DNA from: Eubacterium sp. AF22-8LB
GTDB lineage: Bacteria > Bacillota_I > Bacilli_A > Erysipelotrichales > Erysipelotrichaceae
Direction: 5' to 3'
Assembly: GCF_003458715.1 (NCBI RefSeq)
Contig: NZ_QRVI01000017.1
Coordinates: 1 to 52,129, forward strand
Length of the DNA: 52,129 bases
Below, in pieces: positions 7,097-16,044 of the stretch. Within the stretch, counting starts at the first letter, position 1; each line of letters opens with the position of its first letter. The notes under the pieces were generated by a model. It did no database searches. It saw only the letters and a program-made list of their open reading frames with translations, and was not told the DNA's origin. The position numbers and the translations under genes are program-made.

Positions 7097-9307
7097 TTGA
7101 TTATGAGCCAGAAAAAACAAGTTACATTCGAAGAATGTATGGAGAATGTAAAGACATACATAAAGCGTCCAGAAAATATTGAGTTGATTCAAAAGGCATA
7201 TGATTTTGCCTATGAACACCATAAGGGACAATTTCGTAAAAGTGGAGAGCCTTATGTCATTCATGTAATCCAAGTTGCGAATACATTAGCCGAGATGCAT
7301 TGTGGTCCTAAAACCATTGCGGCAGGCCTTTTACATGATACAGTAGAGGATTGTGAAGGTGTTACAACGGAAACAATCACAGAATTGTTTGGTGAAGAGA
7401 TTGCGACACTTGTGGATGCAGTAACGAAGATTGGCGCTATTAAGTTCAAGGACGAAGAAGAGTATTTGGCAAGTAATCATCGTAAATTATTCATTGCGAT
7501 GGCCAAAGACATTCGTGTTATATTGATTAAATTGGCGGACCGTCTTCACAATATGCGTACTTTACAGTATATGCGTCCAGAAAAGCAGAAAAAGATTGCA
7601 CGTGAAACTTTAAGCGTGTATGCGCCAATTGCGCATCGTTTGGGTATTAGTGAAATCAAAAATGAATTAGAAGATCTATCTTTTAAATATTTGGACTACA
7701 AAAAGTATGAAGAAATCAAAGGCCTTGTTAAGCAGCGTGAAAGCGATCGTAATGAACAGGTCCAAGAAATGATTTCGGATATCGAAGCAATTTTAAAGGA
7801 ATATAATATTCAATATCGTATTTTTGGCCGTTCAAAGCATTTTTATAGTATCTATAAAAAGATGATAACGAAAAACAAGCGTTTTGAAGAAATTTTAGAC
7901 TTACTAGCGATTCGTATCATTACCGATTCTGTTGTGCATTGTTATGAAATTTTAGGCTATATTCATGCGAAGTATAGACCAATTCCAGGTCGTTTTAAAG
8001 ACTATATTGCGATGCCAAAGGCAAATATGTATCAGTCTTTGCATACGACGATTGTAGAGCCTGGGCATGGAAATATTTTTGAGATCCAGATTCGTACAGA
8101 AGAAATGGATGCGATTGCTGAACGTGGTGTTGCGGCTCACTGGAAATATAAAGAGAATCGTAACTATACGCCTGAATATGAACAAAAGGAAATTGAAGAT
8201 AAGCTTTCATGGTTTAGAGATTTCTCTATGATGACCGATGAAGAAAGTGAAGATCCATTGGAATATATGGATGTTCTTCAAAAGGACATTTTTGAAGCCA
8301 ACGTATATTGTTTAACACCAAGAGGAAAGGTAATTGCGTTGCCTTCTGGTTCTTGTCCGATTGATTTCGCATATCGAATTCATACGGAAGTTGGAAATAA
8401 AACAGTAGGAGCAAAAGTCAATGGGGCTATTGTTCCTTTGAATACACCTTTAAAGACAGGTGACGTTGTCGATATCTTGACAAATAATAATTCGGTGGGG
8501 CCTAGTGCGGACTGGATTAAAATTGTTAAGAGTGGACATGCTCGTAATAAGATTCGTGCTTTCCTTCAAAAACAAGAGCAACAATCTCGTAAAGATAGTA
8601 TTAGATTAGGTCAGTCGATGCTTGAGGATGAATTTAGGCGTTTAAAATTAGATTCAAAATTGATGGAGACAAAACGGTTGGAATCTATCTTAACATCACT
8701 ATCATTTAAGACGGTAGATGACCTTTATGTAGGAATTGCGATGAAGCGTGTTTCATTGCAGTCTATTGTGGATCGTTTGGTTAAAAACCGTTCGAATTTG
8801 TTAGAAGATCAGGAAATTATGAAAATCTACAATAAGCAGCCAACTCATCAAGCTAAGCATTCAAGTTGTGGTGTTATTGTTCCTGGTGTTGACACAATTG
8901 CGGTTTCATTGGCCAATTGTTGCCGTCCGATTCCTGGAGATCCAATCATTGGATATATTTCTAAGGGACAGGGTGTGAAGGTGCATCGTGCGGATTGTCC
9001 AAATATTATAAATGAGAAAAAGCGTTTGATTCCTGTTCAATGGGAAGAAGGCCTTGATGAAAAACAATATGAAGTTAATTTGATCATTCATAGTGACGAT
9101 CGTAATTACTTATTGAGTGATATTGTTACGACATTGCAGCAATGTAATGTATATTTGAAGCATGTAGATTCTGCGGTAGATGATGGTAATTTAGAGGCGA
9201 CTACAAAATTGACGGTGTCGGTTAAGAATGCGGCGCATCTACAAAATCTAATTTCGAATTTAAAAAAGGTACGAAGTGTCAATGAAGTCATTCGTACCAT
9301 TCAGTAG
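7097..9307 (+). CDS. rel: Bifunctional (p)ppGpp synthetase/hydrolase Rel
   Basis: This long RSH protein (736 residues from TTG 7097) makes and degrades (p)ppGpp. In order it has an HD hydrolase domain (HHKGQFRKSGEPYVIH, LLHDTVED), a synthetase domain (GRSKHFYSIYKKM, followed by YQSLHTT), a TGS domain (VYCLTPRGKVIALP), and a C-terminal ACT domain. Both catalytic halves look intact. The start is ambiguous. The AGGAAGGGG at 7082-7090 is better spaced for TTG 7097 than for ATG 7103, a two-codon difference. It is downstream of apt as in Bacillus. Confidence 0.95.
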   Translation: MIMSQKKQVTFEECMENVKTYIKRPENIELIQKAYDFAYEHHKGQFRKSGEPYVIHVIQVANTLAEMHCGPKTIAAGLLHDTVEDCEGVTTETITELFGEEIATLVDAVTKIGAIKFKDEEEYLASNHRKLFIAMAKDIRVILIKLADRLHNMRTLQYMRPEKQKKIARETLSVYAPIAHRLGISEIKNELEDLSFKYLDYKKYEEIKGLVKQRESDRNEQVQEMISDIEAILKEYNIQYRIFGRSKHFYSIYKKMITKNKRFEEILDLLAIRIITDSVVHCYEILGYIHAKYRPIPGRFKDYIAMPKANMYQSLHTTIVEPGHGNIFEIQIRTEEMDAIAERGVAAHWKYKENRNYTPEYEQKEIEDKLSWFRDFSMMTDEESEDPLEYMDVLQKDIFEANVYCLTPRGKVIALPSGSCPIDFAYRIHTEVGNKTVGAKVNGAIVPLNTPLKTGDVVDILTNNNSVGPSADWIKIVKSGHARNKIRAFLQKQEQQSRKDSIRLGQSMLEDEFRRLKLDSKLMETKRLESILTSLSFKTVDDLYVGIAMKRVSLQSIVDRLVKNRSNLLEDQEIMKIYNKQPTHQAKHSSCGVIVPGVDTIAVSLANCCRPIPGDPIIGYISKGQGVKVHRADCPNIINEKKRLIPVQWEEGLDEKQYEVNLIIHSDDRNYLLSDIVTTLQQCNVYLKHVDSAVDDGNLEATTKLTVSVKNAAHLQNLISNLKKVRSVNEVIRTIQ

Positions 9308-9335
9308 GAGAGTTAATACTTTCCTACTTTTTTTA
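9303..9335 (+). terminator. Terminator after rel, in the convergent gap
   Basis: AGTAGGA (9303-9309) pairs with TCCTACT (9322-9328), then a run of T. The hairpin overlaps the rel stop and the end of the opposing gene. The T run favours the + strand only. Confidence 0.8.
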
Positions 9336-9855
9336 ATAACTCAATTTTTATATAAATCAAACGAGATCCAATCTCACGAACAATATGTTTGGGTTTATGA
9401 TCTTTATACCAAACACAACCATAATCATCAAAGAATTGTCTTGCGATGGCACAAGCTCTTTTGGCATGAGTTTGTGAGGTTAAGATAACAACATCTTGTT
9501 TTTGAATATATTCCTTTGAAAATTTAAAGTTTTCAAAAGTATTACGCGCATTGGCTTCTAGGATGGTTGGAATATATATTTGTTTTTGAATATAGTCATG
9601 CATTACTTGAGCTTCTACATATTCATTTTTAACATTTGAACCCGAAATGATCAAGGTATCGTATAAGCCTTTTTTATATGTGTCGATAGCTAAATGGCAT
9701 CGTTTGATTTGACTTGAAGACATCGTTCCATCATTGTGAGCCGGACATCCAAGTAATAATGCATATGTATAGTGTTTCTTTCTTTTTGGGATAAAGGGAA
9801 AGAAATAGATGTATATACTTGCAAGGATGATTAGAATGCATAAACTAACGATCAT
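9313..9855 (-). CDS. DUF218 (YdcF/SanA-like) membrane-anchored protein
   Basis: This 180-residue protein begins with one hydrophobic segment (about 2-20), then a DUF218 domain: ALLLGCPAHNDG, a Lys-rich helix, DTLIISGSNVKNE, then VILTSQTHAKRA. Relatives (YdcF, SanA, ElyC) are envelope proteins linked to surface or envelope maintenance; their biochemical role is not settled. The domain faces outward if the single anchor has positive-inside topology. It overlaps tmcAL by 11 nt and is probably translated by coupling to it. Confidence 0.75.
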   Translation of the reverse strand: MIVSLCILIILASIYIYFFPFIPKRKKHYTYALLLGCPAHNDGTMSSSQIKRCHLAIDTYKKGLYDTLIISGSNVKNEYVEAQVMHDYIQKQIYIPTILEANARNTFENFKFSKEYIQKQDVVILTSQTHAKRACAIARQFFDDYGCVWYKDHKPKHIVREIGSRLIYIKIELLKKVGKY

Positions 9856-10858
9856 AATAAATCACCTTTCTAGCTTTAAATGTATTGAAACAAAGATACT
9901 GACACTTTAATTCAATATCTTGAAGAAATTCAGGAAGCTCTTTAAATTTTGTGATGACTTGTTTATCTTTAAGGAAAGCTTGTCCAACTGAATCAAAACC
10001 AGAGACGATGACTTCTTTGAAATGATTGTTTTCCTTCATCTGTTCTTTTGTGATTTGTAGCAATATAAACATACAAGTTCTTTGAATACGCGCACGCGTA
10101 TATGTTTTTGAAATAGAAGCAGAAAGAAAACTATCCCAATCTGTATATTTTTTGGCATTTTCCTTTAAGCGATATTCAATTCCTTCATTCACAAGAAAGA
10201 ATGTGGATAGAACATGAACATCAGTTAGGATTAAATATTTTCTTAAATAAGTATAATAATGTTGCCACGATTGATTTTCTAAGAAATATTTATCGTTAAA
10301 TTGGGAAAGACCATTAAAATAATCTATACGTGTTTGCGTAGCACTTTTAAAGGTTTCATTTCTTGAAATACAGATGGATTCAATATGATGTTTCTCACAT
10401 TGCTTAATATATTGAATTCCCAAAATGTCATTTGGACGAATCAAATCGTTGGCATAAAGATTTTGATTCATACTAAGGGAAGGATCCTTTTTGATTTGTT
10501 CCATTTTTAAAGATAATTGTTTAAGCTTTTGAATATCATTGGTTTCAGAACCAAAGCAAATCTGGTCGATTTGTATTTCATTTAGTGATTCTATGGCATA
10601 TTTGGCAAAGTAATCAGCGCCTTGTGCTGCATAACAAGGTGGCAATTCAATGACGAGATTGCATCCGGCTTCTAGGGCAAGTTTGGTTTTATCTTCCATA
10701 CGCATTAGGCTAGGCAGGCCTCTTTGGGTGAAATGATTGGAAACAATCGCAATTAAACAATCACATTGTGTTAATTCTTTCGTTTTTTTGATATGATATA
10801 GGTGTCCTTGGTGAAAAGGATTGTATTCTGTAATAATTCCACATGTTTTCATATTCAT
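9845..10858 (-). CDS. tmcAL: tRNA(Met) cytidine acetate ligase TmcAL
   Basis: The 337-residue YlbM-family protein starts with GIITEYNPFHQGHLYHIKK, the HIGH-like nucleotidyltransferase motif of TmcAL. In Bacillus, TmcAL uses acetate and ATP to make N4-acetylcytidine at the wobble base of elongator tRNA-Met. It is somewhat shorter than the Bacillus protein (about 400 residues), mainly in the C-terminal part. It is divergent from ylbN-rpmF, as in B. subtilis. Either of two Met codons (10858 or 10852) may start it. No clear ribosome site is visible. Confidence 0.88.
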   Translation of the reverse strand: MNMKTCGIITEYNPFHQGHLYHIKKTKELTQCDCLIAIVSNHFTQRGLPSLMRMEDKTKLALEAGCNLVIELPPCYAAQGADYFAKYAIESLNEIQIDQICFGSETNDIQKLKQLSLKMEQIKKDPSLSMNQNLYANDLIRPNDILGIQYIKQCEKHHIESICISRNETFKSATQTRIDYFNGLSQFNDKYFLENQSWQHYYTYLRKYLILTDVHVLSTFFLVNEGIEYRLKENAKKYTDWDSFLSASISKTYTRARIQRTCMFILLQITKEQMKENNHFKEVIVSGFDSVGQAFLKDKQVITKFKELPEFLQDIELKCQYLCFNTFKARKVIYYDR

Positions 10859-10890
10859 TATGATAACAAAATCTTTTTCTCGTGGAAATA

Positions 10891-10919
10891 TTGACTTTAT
10901 GAATTACTTTTATTATAAT
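10891..10919 (+). promoter_or_regulatory. Strong SigA promoter of ylbN-rpmF
   Basis: TTGACT (10891-10896), 17-nt spacer, TATAAT (10914-10919). The predicted start near 10926 lies after the first in-frame ATG (10925), so that ATG cannot be used. Confidence 0.88.
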
Positions 10920-10945
10920 ATCAAATGCGACATGAGGTGAAGATC

Positions 10946-11455
10946 GTGAAATTTAATAGAAAAGACTTCTTAAATGCAAAAAACCATATTATTAATATTG
11001 ATGAGTGGATTGCGGTTGAAGAAAACGATCTGCTTCATCATACTTCTGTCAAGTCTATTCCAGATGTACATGTTACGGGTACATTAGAGTTTGACGGAAT
11101 GAATTTCGTATCGAGTGATTTGAAAATGGATGGAACAATGATTGTTCTTGATTCGATTACAGATGAAGATATCGATTTTCCATTTGAAGCGGAGTCGCAG
11201 CAAACGTATTCTTTTGTTCCGGTACAGGATGCAGAAGATCAGGAAATTATCGTGGTGAAAAAAGATACAATCGATATTAACCCAGAGATTTTCCAGGCGA
11301 TATTATATGAGGCTCCAATGAGTATCACTCGTTTACCTCGTGATCAATATCCAAAGGGAGATGGTTGGCAGCTTTTATCTGATCAGGATAAGGAAGAGCC
11401 AAAGATTGATCCACGGTGGGAAAAGTTAAATGATTTCAAACTGGATGATGACTAG
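10946..11455 (+). CDS. ylbN: YceD/YlbN family protein (DUF177)
   Basis: From GTG 10946 the protein has 169 residues (MKFNRKDFLNAKNH). The start is fixed by GAGGTGA just upstream and by the promoter, which excludes the earlier ATG. DUF177 proteins are almost always encoded next to rpmF, as here. They have been tied to rRNA processing and ribosome assembly, but the mechanism is not clear. The family pattern DVHVTGTLEFDG and an acidic C-terminus are visible. The stop is 11 nt from the rpmF ATG. Confidence 0.9.
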   Translation: MKFNRKDFLNAKNHIINIDEWIAVEENDLLHHTSVKSIPDVHVTGTLEFDGMNFVSSDLKMDGTMIVLDSITDEDIDFPFEAESQQTYSFVPVQDAEDQEIIVVKKDTIDINPEIFQAILYEAPMSITRLPRDQYPKGDGWQLLSDQDKEEPKIDPRWEKLNDFKLDDD

Positions 11456-11466
11456 GAGGTGCAAGC

Positions 11467-11637
11467 ATGGCAGTTCAACAGAGAAGAAATTCAAAAACAC
11501 GTAAAGCAAAACGTAGAACACATTACAAATTGGTGAAACCAGCGTTGACTCGTTGTCCAAATTGTGGTGAATATAAACTTGCTCACAAGATGTGCTCTTG
11601 TGGCGAATACAACGGCAAACAAATCGTTGAGAAGTAA
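11467..11637 (+). CDS. rpmF: 50S ribosomal protein L32
   Basis: This 56-residue protein starts MAVQQRRNSKTRKAKRRTH, the L32 pattern, behind AGGAGGTG. It has a zinc-ribbon region with CPNC (Cys30, Cys33) and a second pair MCSC (Cys43, Cys45). The second pair is C-x-C, one residue tighter than the usual C-x2-C of zinc-type L32. The other features and the ylbN-rpmF operon are typical. Confidence 0.96.
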   Translation: MAVQQRRNSKTRKAKRRTHYKLVKPALTRCPNCGEYKLAHKMCSCGEYNGKQIVEK

Positions 11638-11643
11638 AAATGT

Positions 11644-11666
11644 AGCCAGGATTTCCTGGCTTTTTC
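11644..11666 (+). terminator. Terminator after rpmF
   Basis: AGCCAGG (11644-11650) pairs with CCTGGCT (11655-11661), loop ATTT, then TTTTT. Confidence 0.9.
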
Positions 11667-11684
11667 TGTAGTATGGAGGATAAT

Positions 11685-12518
11685 ATGATCGAAATTTTAA
11701 AATCGATAATATATGGTATTGTTGAAGGAATTACCGAATGGCTTCCTGTTAGTTCAACAGGTCATATGATCTTATTAGAAGAAATTATGCCAATGAATGT
11801 ATCTAAATCATTCTGGTCTATGTTTCTTGTCGTGATTCAGCTAGGTGCAATTCTAGCCGTTGTATTGTTGTATTGGAATAAGATATTTCCATTTAAGAAA
11901 ACGCGAGAAGGTAAATGTGTTTCAGTAAAATCGATTTGGGTCTTATGGTCAAAAATATTAGTGGCTACCATTCCTGCTGCTGTTATTGGCTTGGCTTTGG
12001 ATGATTGGATCGATGAACACTTGTATAATGGCTTCGTGGTTGCGATTATGTTGATTTTAGTGGGTGTGGCATTTATTTATGTAGAAAATCGCAATAAAGA
12101 TATGCGTCCAACTGTAAATAGCTTATCTGCTTTATCTTATAAAGATGCATTGATTATTGGCTTATTCCAAGTAATTGCAGCTGTGCTTCCAGGAACTTCA
12201 AGATCTGGTGCAACTATTATTGGAGGCTTGTTGATTGGAGTAAGTCGTGCCGTAGCAGCTGAATTTACTTTCTTTTTGGCTATTCCAGTAATGTTTGGAG
12301 CAAGTCTTTTGAAACTTGTGAAATTTGGCTTTGCGTTTAGCTTTTTAGAATTCTTTATTCTAATTATAGGTATGCTTGTGGCATTGGTTGTGTCTATTTT
12401 TGTGATTCGCTTCTTGATGTCATACATTAAAAAACATGATTTCAAAGTATTTGGCTGGTATCGTATCGTATTAGGTGTCATTGTTTTGATTTTCTTTGCG
12501 ATTCGTGCTTTATTCTAA
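11685..12518 (+). CDS. uppP: Undecaprenyl-diphosphatase UppP (BacA)
   Basis: The 277-residue integral membrane protein carries both BacA signatures: GIVEGITEWLPVSSTGHMI near the N-terminus and PGTSRSGATIIGGL near 165. It removes the terminal phosphate from undecaprenyl diphosphate, recycling the lipid carrier of cell-wall synthesis. It also gives low-level bacitracin tolerance. About eight hydrophobic segments are visible. The start is ATG 11685, behind GGAGG. The ATG 12 nt earlier overlaps that ribosome site and is less likely. Confidence 0.94.
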   Translation: MIEILKSIIYGIVEGITEWLPVSSTGHMILLEEIMPMNVSKSFWSMFLVVIQLGAILAVVLLYWNKIFPFKKTREGKCVSVKSIWVLWSKILVATIPAAVIGLALDDWIDEHLYNGFVVAIMLILVGVAFIYVENRNKDMRPTVNSLSALSYKDALIIGLFQVIAAVLPGTSRSGATIIGGLLIGVSRAVAAEFTFFLAIPVMFGASLLKLVKFGFAFSFLEFFILIIGMLVALVVSIFVIRFLMSYIKKHDFKVFGWYRIVLGVIVLIFFAIRALF

Positions 12519-12545
12519 AGGTGTTTGTTTAAGCAAACATCTTTT
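12517..12545 (+). terminator. Terminator after uppP
   Basis: AAGGTGTTTG and CAAACATCTT form a stem with loop TTTAAG, followed by TTTATTTT. The stop codon of uppP touches the 5' arm. Confidence 0.8.
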
Positions 12546-12564
12546 ATTTTAGCTTTTGAGTTAA

Positions 12565-12593
12565 TAGACTTTATAGCTGATTTCGTGTATAAT
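12565..12593 (+). promoter_or_regulatory. SigA-type promoter of rny
   Basis: TAGACT (12565-12570), 17-nt spacer, TATAAT (12588-12593). The -35 is only a partial match to TTGACA. Confidence 0.6.
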
Positions 12594-12638
12594 ATTTTTG
12601 GTTTTACCTAGAACAAAGGACGAAAAGGAGGAAATAGT

Positions 12639-14192
12639 ATGGATGTACTATGGATCGTTTTGTCTGGTGTCGCAGGTCTTGCGCTTGGAACTGGCTGTAT
12701 GGTCGGAATTTCAAAAGCAGGTTTAAATAAGAATCAGCAAAAAGCAGAACAAATTTTAAAGGAAGCTCAAAATGAAGCGGAATCTCGCGTAAAACAAGCT
12801 GTGTTAGACGGAAAGACACAAGCACACGATTTACGTGTTGAAGCTGAAAAAGAGATTAAAGAACGTAAACAAGAATCAATGGAATTAGAGAACAAGTTAT
12901 TGCGTAGAGAAGATAACTTGAATTTTCGTGATGAAGCGTTAAATCAAAAAGAGCGTCAGATTAATGAAAAAATGAAAAGTGTTGCTGACAAACTGTCATC
13001 ATTAGACGAAAAAGAAAAGAAACTACAAGAAGAAATTGATAAACAGGTTGTGGTTTTAGAAAATGTTGCCAAAATGTCGAGTCAGGCAGCAAGAGATGAA
13101 TTGTTCGCAATTGTCGAAAAGAAAATGGAACATGAAACAATTGCATATATCAAGGATAAAGAAGATGAGGCAAAGGCTACTGCCAATGAAAAGGCACAAA
13201 ATATTATTGCCTTAGCTATTGAGCGTATGTCTCAACAGGAAACACAAGAAAAAACCGTAAGTGTTGTTTCTTTACCTGGTGAAGAAATGAAGGGACGTAT
13301 CATTGGTCGTGAGGGACGTAACATTCGTTGTTTCGAACAGGCGACAGGGGTTGAATTAAATATCGATGATACACCAGATTTAATTACAATCACATGTTTT
13401 AATCCAGTGCGTCGTGAAGTGGCTCGCTTAGCTTTGGAACATTTAATTCGTGATGGAAGAATTCAACCAGGACGTATTGAAGAAGTTGTTAAGAAGTACC
13501 AGAATGAAATTGATCAGGAAATCATGAAGGCTGGGGAAGAAGCAATTTTCAAATTGGGTATTGGTCGTATCGATCGTGAAATCGTAAAATTGATTGGTAC
13601 ATTAAAATATCGTTATTCTTATGGTCAAAACGCATTACAGCACTCTATGGAGGTTGCTTATATTGCGGGTTGTATGGCTGCTGAATTAGGATTGAATCAG
13701 CAAATTGCCAAACGTGCAGGTTTATTGCATGACATTGGTAAAGCCTTAAATATTGAACAGCAAGATGGATCTCACGTAGAATTGGGTTACAAGTTCTGTA
13801 AGAAGCATGGTGAAAAGGAAATCGTATTGAATGCGATCCACTCACACCATGGGGATGTAGAACCTAAGTTCTTGACAAGTCATTTGGTAATCGCAGCCGA
13901 TACAATTAGTGCTGCAAGACCAGGAGCACGTAAGGAAAGTGCTCAGGCCTATATCAACCGTCTTGAAAACTTAGAAAAGATTGCGAATGGTTTTGAAGGT
14001 GTAGCGAACGCATTTGCGATTCAAGCAGGGCGTGAAATTCGTGTTTTAGTAAATCCAGAACATGTAGATGATTTGACTTGTGTTAAATTAGCTCGTGATA
14101 TTCGTGATAAGATTGAATCTGAATTGACATATCCAGGTCAAATTAAAGTTAATGTTATTCGTGAGACACGTGCCCAGGAATACGCAAAATAA
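12639..14192 (+). CDS. rny: Ribonuclease Y
   Basis: This 517-residue endoribonuclease has a single N-terminal membrane anchor (about 3-25), a long charged coiled coil (about 30-190), a KH domain (GRIIGREGRNIRCFE), and an HD domain with HSMEVAYIAG and GLLHDIGKA. RNase Y starts bulk mRNA decay at the membrane in Firmicutes. Size and domain order are normal. The ATG follows AAAGGAGGAAA. An RNase J paralogue 2 kb downstream is its likely degradosome partner. Confidence 0.96.
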   Translation: MDVLWIVLSGVAGLALGTGCMVGISKAGLNKNQQKAEQILKEAQNEAESRVKQAVLDGKTQAHDLRVEAEKEIKERKQESMELENKLLRREDNLNFRDEALNQKERQINEKMKSVADKLSSLDEKEKKLQEEIDKQVVVLENVAKMSSQAARDELFAIVEKKMEHETIAYIKDKEDEAKATANEKAQNIIALAIERMSQQETQEKTVSVVSLPGEEMKGRIIGREGRNIRCFEQATGVELNIDDTPDLITITCFNPVRREVARLALEHLIRDGRIQPGRIEEVVKKYQNEIDQEIMKAGEEAIFKLGIGRIDREIVKLIGTLKYRYSYGQNALQHSMEVAYIAGCMAAELGLNQQIAKRAGLLHDIGKALNIEQQDGSHVELGYKFCKKHGEKEIVLNAIHSHHGDVEPKFLTSHLVIAADTISAARPGARKESAQAYINRLENLEKIANGFEGVANAFAIQAGREIRVLVNPEHVDDLTCVKLARDIRDKIESELTYPGQIKVNVIRETRAQEYAK

Positions 14193-14196
14193 AAAT

Positions 14197-14227
14197 GTCG
14201 GGCTTTAGTCCCGACTTCAATTTTTTA
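14197..14227 (+). terminator. Terminator after rny
   Basis: GTCGGG (14197-14202) pairs with CCCGAC (14210-14215), then TTCAATTTTTT. Confidence 0.85.
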
Positions 14228-14272
14228 AGTATGGTAAATGAATTACGGTAAGCCTCCACTTACTAAACTGTC

Positions 14273-14301
14273 TTGATTCACTTCTAGGTTATAGTTATAA
14301 T
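14273..14301 (+). promoter_or_regulatory. SigA promoter of the ferredoxin gene
   Basis: TTGATT (14273-14278), 17-nt spacer, TATAAT (14296-14301). Confidence 0.8.
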
Positions 14302-14336
14302 TTGAGTATAAATTATTAAACAAGGAGGAAATGACA

Positions 14337-14510
14337 ATGGCAGTAAATATCGATAAAGATGCTTGCATCGGATGTGGTGCTTGTGTAGGAGGATGTCCAG
14401 TTGGAGCTCTTTCATTAGATGATGAAGGAAAATCAGTTTGTGACGAAGGAACTTGCATCGACTGTGGTTCTTGCGTAGGAACTTGCCCTGTTGGAGCAAT
14501 CAACCAGTAA
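14337..14510 (+). CDS. 2[4Fe-4S] clostridial-type ferredoxin
   Basis: This 57-residue protein has two CxxCxxCxxxCP motifs: Cys10/13/16 with Cys20, and Cys40/43/46 with Cys50, plus one extra Cys35. Each should bind a [4Fe-4S] cluster crosswise. Such ferredoxins are the general low-potential electron carriers of anaerobes and may supply radical-SAM enzymes such as MiaB, encoded next. The start is ATG 14337, 8 nt after AGGAGG; ATG 14331 is too close to it. It is a monocistronic gene with its own promoter and terminator. Confidence 0.95.
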   Translation: MAVNIDKDACIGCGACVGGCPVGALSLDDEGKSVCDEGTCIDCGSCVGTCPVGAINQ

Positions 14511-14526
14511 TTCTATTAAAGAATGT

Positions 14527-14557
14527 TTGCCAAGCTTAATGCTTGGCAATTTTTTTT
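14527..14557 (+). terminator. Terminator after the ferredoxin gene
   Basis: TTGCCAAGC (14527-14535) pairs perfectly with GCTTGGCAA (14541-14549), followed by eight T. Confidence 0.93.
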
Positions 14558-14573
14558 GGAAAGAGAGGTCAAT

Positions 14574-16007
14574 ATGAAACAAAAACCAGGATGGGTATTA
14601 CCCGATTTAAAAGAAGCACAAAAGCGTACGACAAATACAATTGATCGTGTTGATACATTTACAATTCCTGAAGCAGCTCGTATGATGGGAAGAGGTAAAA
14701 AGTATTTTATTTCGACTTATGGTTGCCAGGCGAATGAACGTGATAGCGAAACAATTGCCGGTATTTTGGATGAATGTGGATTTACACCAAATAAAATGGC
14801 AGAAGGCAGTGATGTCATTATCATCAATACTTGTGCAATTCGACAAAATGCTGAAGAAAAAGTATTAGGTGAAATTGGAAACTTTAAACGTTTATATCGT
14901 GAAAATAAAGAATTAGTGATTGGTGTCTGCGGATGTATGGCACAAGAGGAAGGCTTAGTTGAAACATTATTGACAAAATACCCTCAGGTACGTTTATTGT
15001 TTGGTACGCATAATATTCAAGATCTTCCAGGTATGTTATATAGTTGTATGTTTGAAGGTAAGAAGGTTGTAAAAATCTATTCGAAAGAAGGAGAGGTTTA
15101 CGAAAACTTACCAGTTCATCGTTTTGGAACATTTAAGGCTTGGGTCAACATTATGTATGGCTGCGATAAATTCTGTACATATTGTATTGTCCCTTATACT
15201 CGTGGTAAGCAGCGTTCTCGTAAAATGTCTGAAATCTTAAAAGAGGTTCAACAATTAAAAGAGGAAGGCTATAAAGAAATCACATTATTAGGACAAAACG
15301 TAAATGCGTATGGAAAAGATATGGATAATGAGCAGGATTTTGCCACATTATTAGAAGAGGTCGCAAAGATTGGAATTCCTCGTGTTCGTTTTACAACAAG
15401 CCATCCTTGGGATTTCACAGAAGAAATGATTGATATTATTGCCAAATATGACAATATCATGCCATTCATTCACTTGCCTTTACAATCGGGAGATGATGAT
15501 GTACTTAAATTAATGGGTCGTCGTTATACAAAAGAATCATACTTAGCTTTATATGACAAGATTGTGAATACGATTCCAAACGTTTCTGTTTCTACAGATA
15601 TTATTGTTGGTTTCCCAAATGAAACAGATGAACAGTTTGAACACACTCTAGATGTAGTTCGTTATTGTAAATACGACAATGCCTTTACGTTTATTTTCTC
15701 AGCAAGACCTGGTACACCAGCCAGTCGTATGAAAGACTCTATTGATATGGAGACAAAGAGAAAACGTTTAGCAAAATTAAATAAAACATGGAATGATTTT
15801 GCATTAGAAAAGAATAAAGCTTATGTAGGACGTACCGTTACTGTATTGGTGGATGGCTTAAGTAAGAAGAATGAAAAAGTATATTCTGGATATACAGACA
15901 CCCAAAAATTAGTTAATTTTAAAGGTGAAAATATTCATCCTGGAGATTTTGTAGAAGTCGAAATCACAGATGCGAAAAGTTTCTCTTTAGATGGCGTTGC
16001 GGTGTGA
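14574..16007 (+). CDS. miaB: tRNA-2-methylthio-N6-dimethylallyladenosine synthase MiaB
   Basis: The 477-residue radical-SAM methylthiotransferase has an N-terminal UPF0004 domain with three cluster Cys (STYGCQANERD, TCAIRQNAEEK, GVCGCMAQEE). The SAM motif GCDKFCTYCIVPYTRG and a C-terminal TRAM domain follow. It adds methylthio to i6A37 of tRNAs reading U-starting codons. The start is ATG 14574 behind AGAGAGG; the longer frame would run back through the ferredoxin terminator. Its stop codon is part of the promoter for the next gene. Confidence 0.94.
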   Translation: MKQKPGWVLPDLKEAQKRTTNTIDRVDTFTIPEAARMMGRGKKYFISTYGCQANERDSETIAGILDECGFTPNKMAEGSDVIIINTCAIRQNAEEKVLGEIGNFKRLYRENKELVIGVCGCMAQEEGLVETLLTKYPQVRLLFGTHNIQDLPGMLYSCMFEGKKVVKIYSKEGEVYENLPVHRFGTFKAWVNIMYGCDKFCTYCIVPYTRGKQRSRKMSEILKEVQQLKEEGYKEITLLGQNVNAYGKDMDNEQDFATLLEEVAKIGIPRVRFTTSHPWDFTEEMIDIIAKYDNIMPFIHLPLQSGDDDVLKLMGRRYTKESYLALYDKIVNTIPNVSVSTDIIVGFPNETDEQFEHTLDVVRYCKYDNAFTFIFSARPGTPASRMKDSIDMETKRKRLAKLNKTWNDFALEKNKAYVGRTVTVLVDGLSKKNEKVYSGYTDTQKLVNFKGENIHPGDFVEVEITDAKSFSLDGVAV

Positions 16008-16013
16008 TATAAT
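16005..16013 (+). promoter_or_regulatory. Extended -10 promoter over the miaB stop
   Basis: TGATATAAT includes the miaB TGA stop (16005-16007). It would give a start near 16020 and a 25-nt leader with AAAAGGAGA for the RNase J-like gene. Confidence 0.6.
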
Positions 16014-16044
16014 TAAAAAAATAATACTATTAAAAGGAGATAAT

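Noticed and set aside
10925..10945. Upstream ATG for YlbN
   Set aside because: The promoter puts the transcript start at about 10926, so this ATG is outside or at the extreme end of the mRNA; GTG 10946 has the ribosome site.
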